Counted from the first letter of the stretch, positions 25,092 to 33,259 are shown. The stretch is 64,000 nucleotides of DNA from Syntrophaceticus sp050949745 (GCA_050949745.1 JBMNGF010000002.1:131533-195532), one strand, 5' to 3'. Made by a program: numbers and translations. The notes: generated from the letters alone by a model not told the origin.

Positions 25092-26961
25092 CAGCTGCAA
25101 ACCAGCCTTTCCTTTTGATCAAATCAATGATACCTTCAGCATCCAAACCGATATCCCTGCGCAATATATCAGATTTTCCGTGGGTTAGAAAACAGTCAGG
25201 AACACCCATCCTGGTCACATCCCCCTTATAGCCATGCTCAGACAGCAGCTCCAATACAGCGCTTCCAAAGCCACCGGATATAACATTCTCTTCTATAGTA
25301 ATTACCCTTTTTGTCCTGTCTGACCATTCCAAAATCAACTCTTTATCCAGAGGCTTCACAAAGCGACAGTTGATCACAGCAGCCTCTATCCCCTTTTCAG
25401 AGAGCATTTCCGCTGCCTTAAGGGCCTGGTAATTCAGAGGGCCCACTGCCAAGATTGTCAAATCATTTCCTTGGCGGAGAAGCTCGCCCCTACCCAAAGG
25501 AAGCTCTGGAAGATGATAATCCACTTCCAGCTGAGGGCCGGCACCTCTTGGATAGCGTATAGCTACAGGGCCCAGATAATTAATAGAACTCCTTAGCATT
25601 GCTGCCAATTCACTCTGGTCCTTAGGTACCATCACTGTCATCCCGGGAATGTGACGCAGATATGATAGATCAAAAACACCTTGGTGAGTTTCTCCATCCT
25701 CTCCCACGATACCCGCACGGTCCAGTGCAAATATAAGATGCATATTTTGCAGGGCAACATCATGAACGATTTGATCATAAGCACGCTGCAAAAATGTGGA
25801 ATAAATGGCCACAATCGGTAGGCAACCAGACTGAGCTAAACCTGCGGCAAGAGTCACAGCATGCTGTTCAGCAATTCCCACATCAAAAAACCGCTCGGGA
25901 TATCTTCTGCCAAATTCACAGAGTCCGGTTCCATCAGTCATAGCCGCAGTGATGGTTACCACCTCAGGATGCTTTTCTGCTATCTGCAAGACTGTTTTAC
26001 CGAAGACCTCTGTAAAGGTAGGCTCTGACTTTGACCGATGTGATTTGCCTGTTTCTAGGTCAAAGGGACCGATTCCATGAAATTTATTAGGATATTTCTC
26101 TGCTGGGGGATAGCCTTTTCCCTTTATGGTGTTCACATGCACCAAAACCGGTCCAGTGACCAACCTGGCACGTTCCAAAACCTGGTCAAGCATGCGCAAG
26201 TTATGGCCATCAATGGGCCCCAGGTAAGTGAACCCCAATTCTTCAAATAGCATCCCCGGAACCAACAAATACTTCACACTGCCTTTAAAGCGCTCCGCAG
26301 CCTTAAACATACGCTTACCGATATTAGGAATCCGCTGCACAGCACCCCTGATCTCCTCTTTACTCCTGTAATAGAATGGATCTGTGCGCAGCCTGCTGAG
26401 ATACGCAGACATAGCCCCTACATTCCGAGTAATAGACATCTCATTATCATTCAAAACTACAATCAAGCGTGTTCCCAACTGCCCTGCATGGTTTAATGCC
26501 TCATAAGCCATACCTCCGGTCAGTGCCCCATCTCCGATCACAGCTAAAACAGAATGCTTTTCCTTTTTAAGGTCTCGAGCCATCGCCAAACCAAGAGCTG
26601 CTGAAATAGAGGTGCTACTGTGCCCAGTATCAAAACAGTCATGTACACTCTCACACCTCTTGGGAAACCCGCTCAACCCTTTGAACTGCCGGAGAGTTTT
26701 CAACTCTTCCCTGCGACCTGTCAGTATTTTATGTACATAACTCTGATGGCCCACATCCCAGACAATTTTATCTTCGGGAGAATTAAAAACATAGTGAAGG
26801 GCGATTGTTAACTCCACAACCCCCAAATTTGGGGCCAGATGTCCCCCATTCTGCGAAACTACATCCAATAAATATGCTCTAATTTCCTGGGCTAGAGTCT
26901 CCATCTCTTTCAATGTCAGCTTTTTTATATCTAAGGGTGTATTAATAGTTTCTAATATCAA
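25084..26961 (-). CDS. dxs: 1-deoxy-D-xylulose-5-phosphate synthase
   Basis: First enzyme of the MEP isoprenoid pathway; condenses pyruvate with glyceraldehyde-3-phosphate using TPP. 625 residues. The TPP motif is AVIGDGALTGGMAYEALNHA followed by LNDNEMSI; the C-terminal half has DRAGIVGEDGETHQG and FVKPLDKELI. It is downstream of ispA, OLE RNA and oapA, so isoprenoid synthesis and the OLE locus share a transcription block. Confidence 0.96.
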   Translation of the reverse strand: MILETINTPLDIKKLTLKEMETLAQEIRAYLLDVVSQNGGHLAPNLGVVELTIALHYVFNSPEDKIVWDVGHQSYVHKILTGRREELKTLRQFKGLSGFPKRCESVHDCFDTGHSSTSISAALGLAMARDLKKEKHSVLAVIGDGALTGGMAYEALNHAGQLGTRLIVVLNDNEMSITRNVGAMSAYLSRLRTDPFYYRSKEEIRGAVQRIPNIGKRMFKAAERFKGSVKYLLVPGMLFEELGFTYLGPIDGHNLRMLDQVLERARLVTGPVLVHVNTIKGKGYPPAEKYPNKFHGIGPFDLETGKSHRSKSEPTFTEVFGKTVLQIAEKHPEVVTITAAMTDGTGLCEFGRRYPERFFDVGIAEQHAVTLAAGLAQSGCLPIVAIYSTFLQRAYDQIVHDVALQNMHLIFALDRAGIVGEDGETHQGVFDLSYLRHIPGMTVMVPKDQSELAAMLRSSINYLGPVAIRYPRGAGPQLEVDYHLPELPLGRGELLRQGNDLTILAVGPLNYQALKAAEMLSEKGIEAAVINCRFVKPLDKELILEWSDRTKRVITIEENVISGGFGSAVLELLSEHGYKGDVTRMGVPDCFLTHGKSDILRRDIGLDAEGIIDLIKRKGWFAADE

Positions 26962-26973
26962 AGAGCTTCACCT

Positions 26974-27549
26974 TTACCTTTTTCCCTTTGTATGAATTGG
27001 TTTTCGGCCATTGAACCTTTCCAGCCACGCAATAATTTGACCGATGCGAAACATAATCTCTGTTGCTTCATTTAATGCGATACCCTTACCAAGTGCCTTG
27101 CCTCCAACTGTAAAAGCAGCTACCAATGCGGTTATCAACGTGGTCAATAAAGTGGTATCAAGCCCCGGACTGCCAGTTGCTAACCGGAAAACTATAGTAA
27201 CACCTATGGCACCACTTACAGTAGCACAGATATCTCCCATCACATCATTACAGAAAATTGCTACTTGATCAGCATTCTTAACTAAATTTACCGCTTGTCG
27301 TGCTCCGAGGAGCTTGTTAGCGGCCCTAGCATTTAAGTGACCTATCTCAGCTGCCGCAGCAGCAAAACCTACCATATCAAACAACACACCGATCAATATT
27401 ATAACAAACAACAACAAAAGGGCTAAAATAAGAGCAGTTACTCTTCCCAGAAAAAATTCAGATAAACAACTAAAGATCAAGCTGAGAACAAAAGTAAGAA
27501 GTGCACTAAACAACCCGCGACGCCATTTTCGATCATCTCGATCAGCCAT
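26974..27549 (-). CDS. oapA: OLE RNA-associated membrane protein (OapA-like)
   Basis: 191 residues with a charged N-terminus (ADRDDRKWRRG), hydrophobic segments at about residues 13-34, 38-62, 104-124 and 131-150, and a basic tail (RFNGRKPIHTKGKR), which suits RNA binding at the membrane. In Bacillus halodurans the gene directly after the ole RNA encodes a roughly 21-kDa, four-helix protein (OAP) that binds OLE RNA. The gene here has the same size, shape and position, with dxs following. I identify it by context and topology; a direct alignment was not possible. GGTGAGAG precedes the ATG. Confidence 0.8.
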   Translation of the reverse strand: MADRDDRKWRRGLFSALLTFVLSLIFSCLSEFFLGRVTALILALLLLFVIILIGVLFDMVGFAAAAAEIGHLNARAANKLLGARQAVNLVKNADQVAIFCNDVMGDICATVSGAIGVTIVFRLATGSPGLDTTLLTTLITALVAAFTVGGKALGKGIALNEATEIMFRIGQIIAWLERFNGRKPIHTKGKR

Positions 27550-27634
27550 TCTCTCACCTATGCTATTAAGTAAATAGGTTGGGGTAAGGTTCTATCACCT
27601 TTTCCTCCAACCTTAATTATAGAATAATGGTTAT

Positions 27635-28264
27635 AATAACAAGCAGGTGGTCCCCTGTTAGGTAAATATTGCGGCTTAGGTCTAGCAGGTTTTCCCAACA
27701 TAGTAACCGAACGTCGCCGTTCTGGCGGTTTCCCCTTTAACTATGTTCTGCTTCTTGCTAAAAGCAGGGCCAGATTACCACTCAGTCCACACTTTAATCC
27801 CCAACAAGAGCCGTCTCGCCCGGACAGTCTAGGAGATTTCCTCGACGTTTTGACCTAAATCTAGCCTCTTTTGCAGTGAAGGTTTCAGCCTGGTTTATTA
27901 TCTGCATTGGGCCCCAACAGAAATAAACCCTTATAACTTAAAGCATCCACCAGCACCACTCAAGGCAGGCTACGCTGCACACAGCACTAGTTGGTACCGC
28001 ATGCAGGTATAACTCGAGCCGTAGCCATATCTATTATATGTCACTACGCACTTGAGCCTCCGCGGAGGAAGGGTCAACGCCTACATGCCATTGTAGATCG
28101 CCCTTCCTCCTTAACTCCCAGCACAAGCCCCCGACTGGGCGTCGAAAGCCAGCACCAGGAACTTCATCGATGTGCCCGTGACGGATTTTTAGGCCCGCCT
28201 TCGAAACAGGTCTCCACAACTAGAATACTGCACCACCTGCTCGTAAATTCCTATATTATTTGTG
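27635..28264 (-). ncRNA. ole: OLE RNA (ornate large extremophilic RNA), about 600 nt
   Basis: This 780-bp stretch between ispA and the OapA-like gene has no believable gene on either strand. The RNA ends pair: AGCAGGTGGT (28241-28232 on the minus strand) and ACCACCTGCT (27651-27642), a perfect 10-bp stem closing about 600 nt. Inner stems include GGAGGAAGGG/CCCTTCCTCC with CTACA/TGTAG inside (28064-28110), GGTTTATT/AATAAACC (27892-27929), and nested AACATAGT/ACTATGTT plus AACCG/CGGTT plus GAAC/GTTC (27697-27747). OLE RNA is known at exactly this place (ispA-ole-oap-dxs) and is about 610 nt. The boundaries follow the promoter and the terminal stem; the 3' end may read into oapA. Confidence 0.85.
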
Positions 28265-28270
28265 AATAGT

Positions 28271-28293
28271 ATTATAACATATCCACTGATCAA
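28271..28293 (-). promoter_or_regulatory. Extended -10 promoter of OLE RNA
   Basis: TGTTATAAT (28279-28271) is a TGn-extended -10 box with a full TATAAT. No good -35 lies at 17 bases (TTTATT); a TTGACA is further up at 28320-28315, just after the ispA stop. Initiation would be near 28264, about 20 bases before the closing stem, so the RNA can be made apart from ispA read-through. Confidence 0.6.
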
Positions 28294-28329
28294 AATAAAT
28301 TATATTACTGCAGATGTCAATCTATGAGT

Positions 28330-29217
28330 TCATGCTTTTCGAAAGAGAAGGTACTTGGCCACATCCCTTAAAAAATCATCCTGTAGGCCTAGGTTATCAA
28401 GACTCAACAAACACCCTTTGACCTGTTCTTCTGCCAGTCTCTTAGCCTGTTCAACCCCTAAGAGTGCAGGATAAGTCGCCTTGTCTTTGGCCAGATCGCA
28501 CCCTGTCTTTTTGCCCATCAACTGTTCATCACCTGTTAGATCTAAAAGATCGTCAGTGATTTGAAAGGCCAGTCCAAAAGCGCTGGCATAGTCACCTAAT
28601 AACCGCAACTCTTTGTCGCTGGCAGCTGCTAATAATCCCCCAGTTCTTACCGCAGCTAAAAATAGAGCCGCCGTCTTATGGTTGTGAATGTATTCAAGGG
28701 TTTTTTCACTCACCCTGATCCCCTCAGACTCCAGATCAACTACCTGGCCACCAATAAGCCCCTGGGAACCCGCAGCACTACCAACCTCCTGAATAACCTG
28801 TAAGATTATCTGTGGCTCAAACCCCTTTTCCTGCAGATGAGCAAGTGTTTCAAAGGCAAGTGTCAACAGAGCATCCCCGGCCAGAATGGCTACAGCCTCT
28901 CCATAGGCCTTATGGCAGCTAGGTTTTCCACGCCTATAATCATCATCATCCATGGCAGGTAGATCATCATGGATCAATGAATAAGTATGTATCATTTCCA
29001 CTGCTGCAGCTGCAGGTAGGACTTTTTGTTCATCAGTCCCTAATACTTCGGCTACAGCCATAGTAAGGGCACCGCGCAGGCGCTTTCCTCCGGCAAAGAC
29101 ACTGTATCGCATAGCCTCATGGACCCGTATAGGATAGGTAGAAACAGAGGGCAGCAAAAGATCCAGAGCAGCATTGATTTGTTCTGCTTTACATTGAAGA
29201 GCCTTTTCCCAGTTCAC
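28330..29217 (-). CDS. ispA: Farnesyl diphosphate synthase / short-chain polyprenyl synthase
   Basis: Head-to-tail prenyltransferase that makes FPP (or GPP/GGPP). The first aspartate-rich motif is IHDDLPAMDDDDYRRGKPS, and the second is FQITDDLLDLTGD. 295 residues. The GTG start overlaps the xseB stop as GTGA, so translation is coupled. The chain-length pocket residues before the first motif (MIHTYSLIHDD) fit FPP synthase. It is upstream of OLE RNA. Confidence 0.94.
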   Translation of the reverse strand: MNWEKALQCKAEQINAALDLLLPSVSTYPIRVHEAMRYSVFAGGKRLRGALTMAVAEVLGTDEQKVLPAAAAVEMIHTYSLIHDDLPAMDDDDYRRGKPSCHKAYGEAVAILAGDALLTLAFETLAHLQEKGFEPQIILQVIQEVGSAAGSQGLIGGQVVDLESEGIRVSEKTLEYIHNHKTAALFLAAVRTGGLLAAASDKELRLLGDYASAFGLAFQITDDLLDLTGDEQLMGKKTGCDLAKDKATYPALLGVEQAKRLAEEQVKGCLLSLDNLGLQDDFLRDVAKYLLFRKA

Positions 29218-29471
29218 TTGGACAGCCTCCCAGAGTCATCCAGCCAGGATGGAGCCTCACTATAGAAATCATCCATCAAGACCTCTACACGCTCCTCATA
29301 GTTGTTGAGTTCTCCGATCAGCAGGCGCAAAAGTCCAATCCCCTTCTCGAAAGCCTTGAGTGATTCATCCAGGGTTAGCTCCCCTCTTTCCAGGTCACTG
29401 ACAACTGCTGCCAGCTTTTCCATTGCCTCTTCAAAGGTTAATTTTTGATCTATATTTTGCTGCTGCTCCAA
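29214..29471 (-). CDS. xseB: Exodeoxyribonuclease VII small subunit
   Basis: Binds XseA to form exonuclease VII. 85 residues, with FEEAMEKLAAVVSDLERGE and a helix with SLKAFEKGIGLLRL, the family's core. It starts at TTG with GGAGGAAAC upstream and overlaps the end of xseA by 22 bases. It is followed by ispA with a GTGA overlap. Confidence 0.95.
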   Translation of the reverse strand: MEQQQNIDQKLTFEEAMEKLAAVVSDLERGELTLDESLKAFEKGIGLLRLLIGELNNYEERVEVLMDDFYSEAPSWLDDSGRLSK

Positions 29472-30682
29472 TCTGTTTCCTCCTTAATACCCCTGACATT
29501 GCAATCAAGTCTGCCTTTCCGAAGAATCACAGACACCTGGTCACCTACTTTAACCTTACTGCTGTCCTGTATCAATTCTTTTGACCGGGCATCCAGACAC
29601 ATACTGTACCCTCTTTCCAGGACCTGGAGCGGATTTAACGCATCCAACTTCCCGGTCAGTGCCTTTATTTCACGGGAATTTTGTTTTTGAATCGAACGAG
29701 TTCTCTCTATAAGGTGTGAGCTGTAATGCACTACCTTCTGCTTATTAATATAGGCTGTGCGAGAAAGCAAAACCCCCAGATTCCTAACCGAGTGGGAGCT
29801 AATATCTTCCCGCCCTGCCTGCAGCTTTTGATAGATTGACACATTTATCCTGTTCAGATACTGCTGCAATTTTGCCTCCAGCTCATCCCGGCGGGGAACA
29901 ACCATTTCCGCCGCTGCAGATGGAGTAGGAGCCCGCAGATCAGCTACCAAATCAGCTATGGTATAATCTGTCTCATGTCCCACAGCACTGACCACCGGAA
30001 TCTTTGAACAAAAAATAGCACGGGCGACGGCTTCAGTATTAAAGGACCAGAGTTCCTCAAGTGAGCCTCCGCCGCGCCCCACAATAATCACATCGATGTC
30101 CTGTCTTTCATTTAAAGACTGTAGAGCAGAACAGATCTCCCTTGGGGCATCCTCCCCCTGAACAGCTGATGGAGCTAAAACCACCGGCATATCAGGAAAA
30201 CGCCGCCTGATCACCTTGATTATATCATGCCAGGCAGCCCCTGTCGGTGATGTAACAACCCCAACCCTACGCGGAATATAAGGAATTTTTCTTTTGTGTT
30301 CCGGTGCAAAGAGATCCTCTTTTTGGAGTCGATCTTTCAACTGACAGAAAGCCTGATAAAGAGCTCCCTGGCCATCAGGCGCCATCTCCTGGGCATAGAA
30401 CTGATATAAACCGTCCCTTTCGTAAATGCTTATATACCCCCTGGCAAGAACCCTCATGCCATCAGCTGGCAGGAAAGTGAGTCTCCTTCCCTGAGAGCGA
30501 AACATCACACACCTGAGACGGCCTCCTTGATCTTTTAATGTAAAATAGTGATGGCCTGAACTGTGATGTTTATAATTGGATATTTCTCCACGCACCCAGA
30601 GATCATTTAAAAAGGGATCAGCCTCTAAGAGAGTACGCAGGTACGTGTTGAGCTCCCCTACCTGATAAATTCGCCGCTCTAT
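29450..30682 (-). CDS. xseA: Exodeoxyribonuclease VII large subunit, no normal start codon
   Basis: Catalytic subunit, with an OB-fold (N-terminus), a nuclease domain (SPTGAAWHDIIKVIRRRFP, VGRGGGSLEELWSFN, GHETDYTIADLVADLRAPTP) and a coiled-coil tail. The only usual start, a GTG at 30595, would delete 29 conserved N-terminal residues. Upstream sequence in frame reads ERRIYQVGELNTYL and NDLWVRGE, exactly the family start. The first codon possible after the stop at 30688 is GTT then ATA; ATA (30682) sits where Met is expected. The alternative is a GTG at 30692 overlapping the folD stop (GTGA) plus a one-base indel. About 410 residues. Confidence 0.92.
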   Translation of the reverse strand: MERRIYQVGELNTYLRTLLEADPFLNDLWVRGEISNYKHHSSGHHYFTLKDQGGRLRCVMFRSQGRRLTFLPADGMRVLARGYISIYERDGLYQFYAQEMAPDGQGALYQAFCQLKDRLQKEDLFAPEHKRKIPYIPRRVGVVTSPTGAAWHDIIKVIRRRFPDMPVVLAPSAVQGEDAPREICSALQSLNERQDIDVIIVGRGGGSLEELWSFNTEAVARAIFCSKIPVVSAVGHETDYTIADLVADLRAPTPSAAAEMVVPRRDELEAKLQQYLNRINVSIYQKLQAGREDISSHSVRNLGVLLSRTAYINKQKVVHYSSHLIERTRSIQKQNSREIKALTGKLDALNPLQVLERGYSMCLDARSKELIQDSSKVKVGDQVSVILRKGRLDCNVRGIKEETDWSSSKI

Positions 30683-30688
30683 AACCTA

Positions 30689-31543
30689 TCACACCTTACT
30701 CAATCTCTTGGCAGCTTCCACAAGATTGTAAATTAACATAATGATGCGCATCGGGCCCACTCCACCGGGAACCGGAGTGATATAGCCGGCTACATCCACA
30801 GCGCTGTCATAGTCCACATCACCAATGGTTTTACCATCGATCCAATTGGAGCCTGTATCGATAACAACAGCCCCCGGCTTGATCATATCACCTGTGATCC
30901 CCTTTGGCTTGCCCAACTCAGTAATGATAATATCCGCCTGCTTGGTATAGGGTGCGAAATCCTCATCCGGATGCACCAGGGTAACCGCACATCCTCTATC
31001 AAACAGCATCATGGTGATCGGCTTGCCGATCTCGATAGAATGGCCTACGACAACAGCGTGTTTCCCTTTAAAATCTATATTGACATTTTCCAGCATTTTG
31101 ACACAGGCATTGGCAGTCACACCCAGATAGCATTGATCTCCGATCATCAAATTACCCAGGTTCATGGGATGAAAAGCATCAATATCCTTATCAGGGTTTA
31201 TAGAATTCATCACCTGTTTTTCATACTTGTCCAGCTCTCCCGGCAGGGGCAGCTGGACCAGGATCCCGTGGATCTTATCATCTTTGTTGAGCCGGTCAAT
31301 GAGACCCATCAGCTCTTCGATAGTTGTATCTTCACCCAGGTGATGGAGTTCAGCGTATCCACCTACAGCTTCACAATTCTTGCCTTTGTTACGGACATAA
31401 ACAGCGGAGTCTTCAGCACCACCCACCAAAACAGTGGCCATACCAGGTGTAATGCCCTTCTTTTTGAGCTCCTCAACCTCTTTGGTGAGCGCTGCCCGCA
31501 CCTCAGCCGCCATTTCCTTTCCATTTATACGTACAGCCGACAT
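30689..31543 (-). CDS. folD: FolD family methylenetetrahydrofolate dehydrogenase/cyclohydrolase, copy 1
   Basis: Interconverts methylene-, methenyl- and formyl-tetrahydrofolate. 284 residues. The substrate-side motif YVRNKGKNCEA (Tyr and Lys) is present, the Rossmann part has HAVVVGHSIEIGKP, and PVPGGVGPM is near the end. Two consensus sites differ: the PCTP loop reads GVTANAC and KDVDGF reads KDIDAF. It is the downstream of two folD genes; a strong hairpin lies between them. It may be specialised for one direction or cofactor. Confidence 0.9.
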   Translation of the reverse strand: MSAVRINGKEMAAEVRAALTKEVEELKKKGITPGMATVLVGGAEDSAVYVRNKGKNCEAVGGYAELHHLGEDTTIEELMGLIDRLNKDDKIHGILVQLPLPGELDKYEKQVMNSINPDKDIDAFHPMNLGNLMIGDQCYLGVTANACVKMLENVNIDFKGKHAVVVGHSIEIGKPITMMLFDRGCAVTLVHPDEDFAPYTKQADIIITELGKPKGITGDMIKPGAVVIDTGSNWIDGKTIGDVDYDSAVDVAGYITPVPGGVGPMRIIMLIYNLVEAAKRLSKV

Positions 31544-31594
31544 CGAGTAAACCTCCTTTTGAAAATCATTTCCCTATTATTAAATATAAGGAAA

Positions 31595-31631
31595 GGAGAA
31601 CTGGATTACCCTCCCCAGAATCCAGTTCTCC
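31595..31631 (-). terminator. Hairpin between the two folD genes
   Basis: GGAGAACTGGATT and AATCCAGTTCTCC form a perfect 13-bp stem around an 11-base loop; on the minus strand TTTCCTTATATTTA follows. It may be a partial terminator or attenuator after the upstream folD, or an mRNA-stabilising stem before the second. Confidence 0.7.
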
Positions 31632-31647
31632 GTAAAATTCATCAGTC

Positions 31648-32514
31648 TTATTTCCTCATTTCCAACTGCCACTTGGCTGCCTCAACAGTGTTGCGCATCA
31701 AGATAGCAGTTGTCGCAGTACCTGCACCACCCGGAACCGGAGTGATCCAAGCTGCCTTTTCCATGGCCACATCGGTCTCCACATCGCCTAATATCTTTCC
31801 ATCCTTGGGATTGATTCCAATATCCACAACAATAGCGCCCTCTTTGACCCAATCACCCTTGATCAGATGGGGTACTCCTACTGCTACAACTAAAATTTCG
31901 GCCCTGCGTACATGCTCTTCAGTTAATCCCCTCTGCCCTGTCGCAATATGGCAGATTGTTACTGTACCAAAGCTGTTTAAAAGCAACAATGCTGCCGGTT
32001 TGCCAACAATATCACTATGGCCCACCACAACAACTTCTTTGCCGTAAATATCAACACCGGTAGACTTGATCAGTTCAAAAGCCCCTTGGGCTGTACAGGG
32101 TACCAGTCTGGGCTTACCAAAGGTAACCAGCCCCATGTTCGTAGGTGTTACACCCTCTATATCTTTTTCATAAGCGATACTCCACTGGCACTCAGTAGCA
32201 TCAATATGCTCAGGCACAGGCATTTGCAAGATTATCCCAGTGACATTGGGGTCTGCATTCAACCCAGCGATATGTTTGAGCAACTGCTCCTGGGTCATAT
32301 CTGCAGGCAGTTCCTGGAGATCATATTTGATGCCACAAAGTTCAGCGTTTTTCTTCTGAGCGTTGGTATAAACCCTGGATGCCTCATTCTCTCCTACCTG
32401 AATCGCCACCAGACTCGGAGAGACACCCTTTGCCTTTAACTCCTCAACATCTTTTTTGACATCCTCTTTAATCTTGTCTGCAATGGGCTTGCCTTTTAAA
32501 AGTTGTGCTGGCAT
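31648..32514 (-). CDS. folD: FolD family methylenetetrahydrofolate dehydrogenase/cyclohydrolase, copy 2
   Basis: 288 residues, clearly related to its neighbour but divergent. The Lys motif is VYTNAQKKNAELCG, the Rossmann part is VVVVGHSDIVGKPAALLLL, PCTAQGAFELI keeps the PCT motif lost in copy 1, and the last motif is PVPGGAGTATTAILMRNT. The acidic KDIEGVTP differs from the usual KDVDGF. Having two FolD proteins is uncommon and may relate to C1 (acetogenic or formate) metabolism. AGGAGGAG lies before the ATG. A nusB-side terminator is upstream, so it probably has its own promoter. Confidence 0.9.
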   Translation of the reverse strand: MPAQLLKGKPIADKIKEDVKKDVEELKAKGVSPSLVAIQVGENEASRVYTNAQKKNAELCGIKYDLQELPADMTQEQLLKHIAGLNADPNVTGIILQMPVPEHIDATECQWSIAYEKDIEGVTPTNMGLVTFGKPRLVPCTAQGAFELIKSTGVDIYGKEVVVVGHSDIVGKPAALLLLNSFGTVTICHIATGQRGLTEEHVRRAEILVVAVGVPHLIKGDWVKEGAIVVDIGINPKDGKILGDVETDVAMEKAAWITPVPGGAGTATTAILMRNTVEAAKWQLEMRK

Positions 32515-32595
32515 TTTACTCCTCCTTATTTTTAAAAACTATTTTACAAAAAAACTAAAACCATACTCACCTCCATCTCATGACCAACTTTCATC

Positions 32596-32764
32596 TCAGT
32601 TGACATACCCTCCATTCCTGAAGACAGGAGATTCTGCTTCAGTAGCACCCTGAATTTCATTGCCGATTACTGCAAGAATAGCCAATATGACCAGTAAGAC
32701 ACCTAGGTATATATTCGCAACATACCGTGCTAATTCCTGCCGTAAATTAAACTTTATTCCTCAT
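32596..32764 (-). pseudogene. Possible small membrane protein with a frameshift near its start
   Basis: In the folD2-nusB gap, the minus strand reads NLRQELARYVANIYLG then a hydrophobic run VLLVILAILAVIG and EIQGATEAESPVF before a TGA, a plausible one-helix protein of about 50 residues. No usual start lies in that frame. The ATG at 32764 starts a different frame and meets a stop after five codons, in ATGAGG-AATAAAG-TTTAA; deleting one T of the TTT joins it in frame. It is either a decayed gene or a sequencing error. I do not know its function. Confidence 0.4.
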
Positions 32765-32774
32765 TTACCAAAAT

Positions 32775-32806
32775 GAAAAACCCGGCTCTAACTGCTATTG
32801 CCGGGG
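32775..32806 (-). terminator. Terminator of nusB
   Basis: CCCGGC and GCCGGG form a stem that overlaps the last codons and stop of nusB; the minus strand then has GGTTTTTCATTTT. It separates nusB from the folD region. Confidence 0.75.
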
Positions 32807-33208
32807 TATTTCTTTGTTTTGTTTAGCAACCATCCCTAAAACACCGTTAATAAATCGTGGTGCCTCATCATGGCTAAATGTTTTAGCCAGTTCCAGAGCC
32901 TCATTGATAGCTACATTACGGGGGGTCACCTTATAAAGCATCTCATAAAGCGCCAATCTCAATATATTGCGGTCAACATTTGCCATACGGGTCAGGTCCC
33001 ATTCAATGGCATATTGTTTGATACATTCATCTATTTCCAACTGATGTTCTAGTGTTCCTTTAACAAGAGACCGGGTAAAAGCGGCCAATTTATCAGGAAC
33101 AGAATTCTCATCCAGCATGTAATTTAAGGCGCGGTTTGGTTCTGCATTAACGAGATCAACCTGAAACAAAACTTGCAATGCGATTTCTCTGGCCCGCCGC
33201 CTGCTCAA
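32795..33208 (-). CDS. nusB: Transcription antitermination factor NusB
   Basis: Binds boxA RNA with S10 (NusE) for antitermination of rRNA operons. I start at TTG (MSRRRAREIALQVLFQ after initiation), with AAAGGGGGGG upstream, giving 137 residues, the usual length; earlier starts to 33250 would add odd residues. VDRNILRLALYEML and RNVAINEALELAKTFSHDEAPRFINGV mark the family. It ends the Asp23/amaP cluster. Confidence 0.93.
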   Translation of the reverse strand: MSRRRAREIALQVLFQVDLVNAEPNRALNYMLDENSVPDKLAAFTRSLVKGTLEHQLEIDECIKQYAIEWDLTRMANVDRNILRLALYEMLYKVTPRNVAINEALELAKTFSHDEAPRFINGVLGMVAKQNKEIPRQ

Positions 33209-33259
33209 GCAAGCCCCCCCTTTCATTATTATCTGGCCGGGCCTGCTCACCTAAAGAAT

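Noticed and set aside
27991..28269. Open frames on both strands inside the OLE region
   Set aside because: They overlap several perfect stems and the promoter, lack ribosome binding sites, and the RNA explains the region better.
30971..32047. 358-codon plus-strand open frame across the two folD genes
   Set aside because: It is the reverse-strand shadow of two clear folD genes, with no ribosome binding site and unlikely composition.
32515..32780. Tetrahydrofolate riboswitch upstream of folD
   Set aside because: I found no matching stem pattern; the stretch reads better as a decayed small gene.
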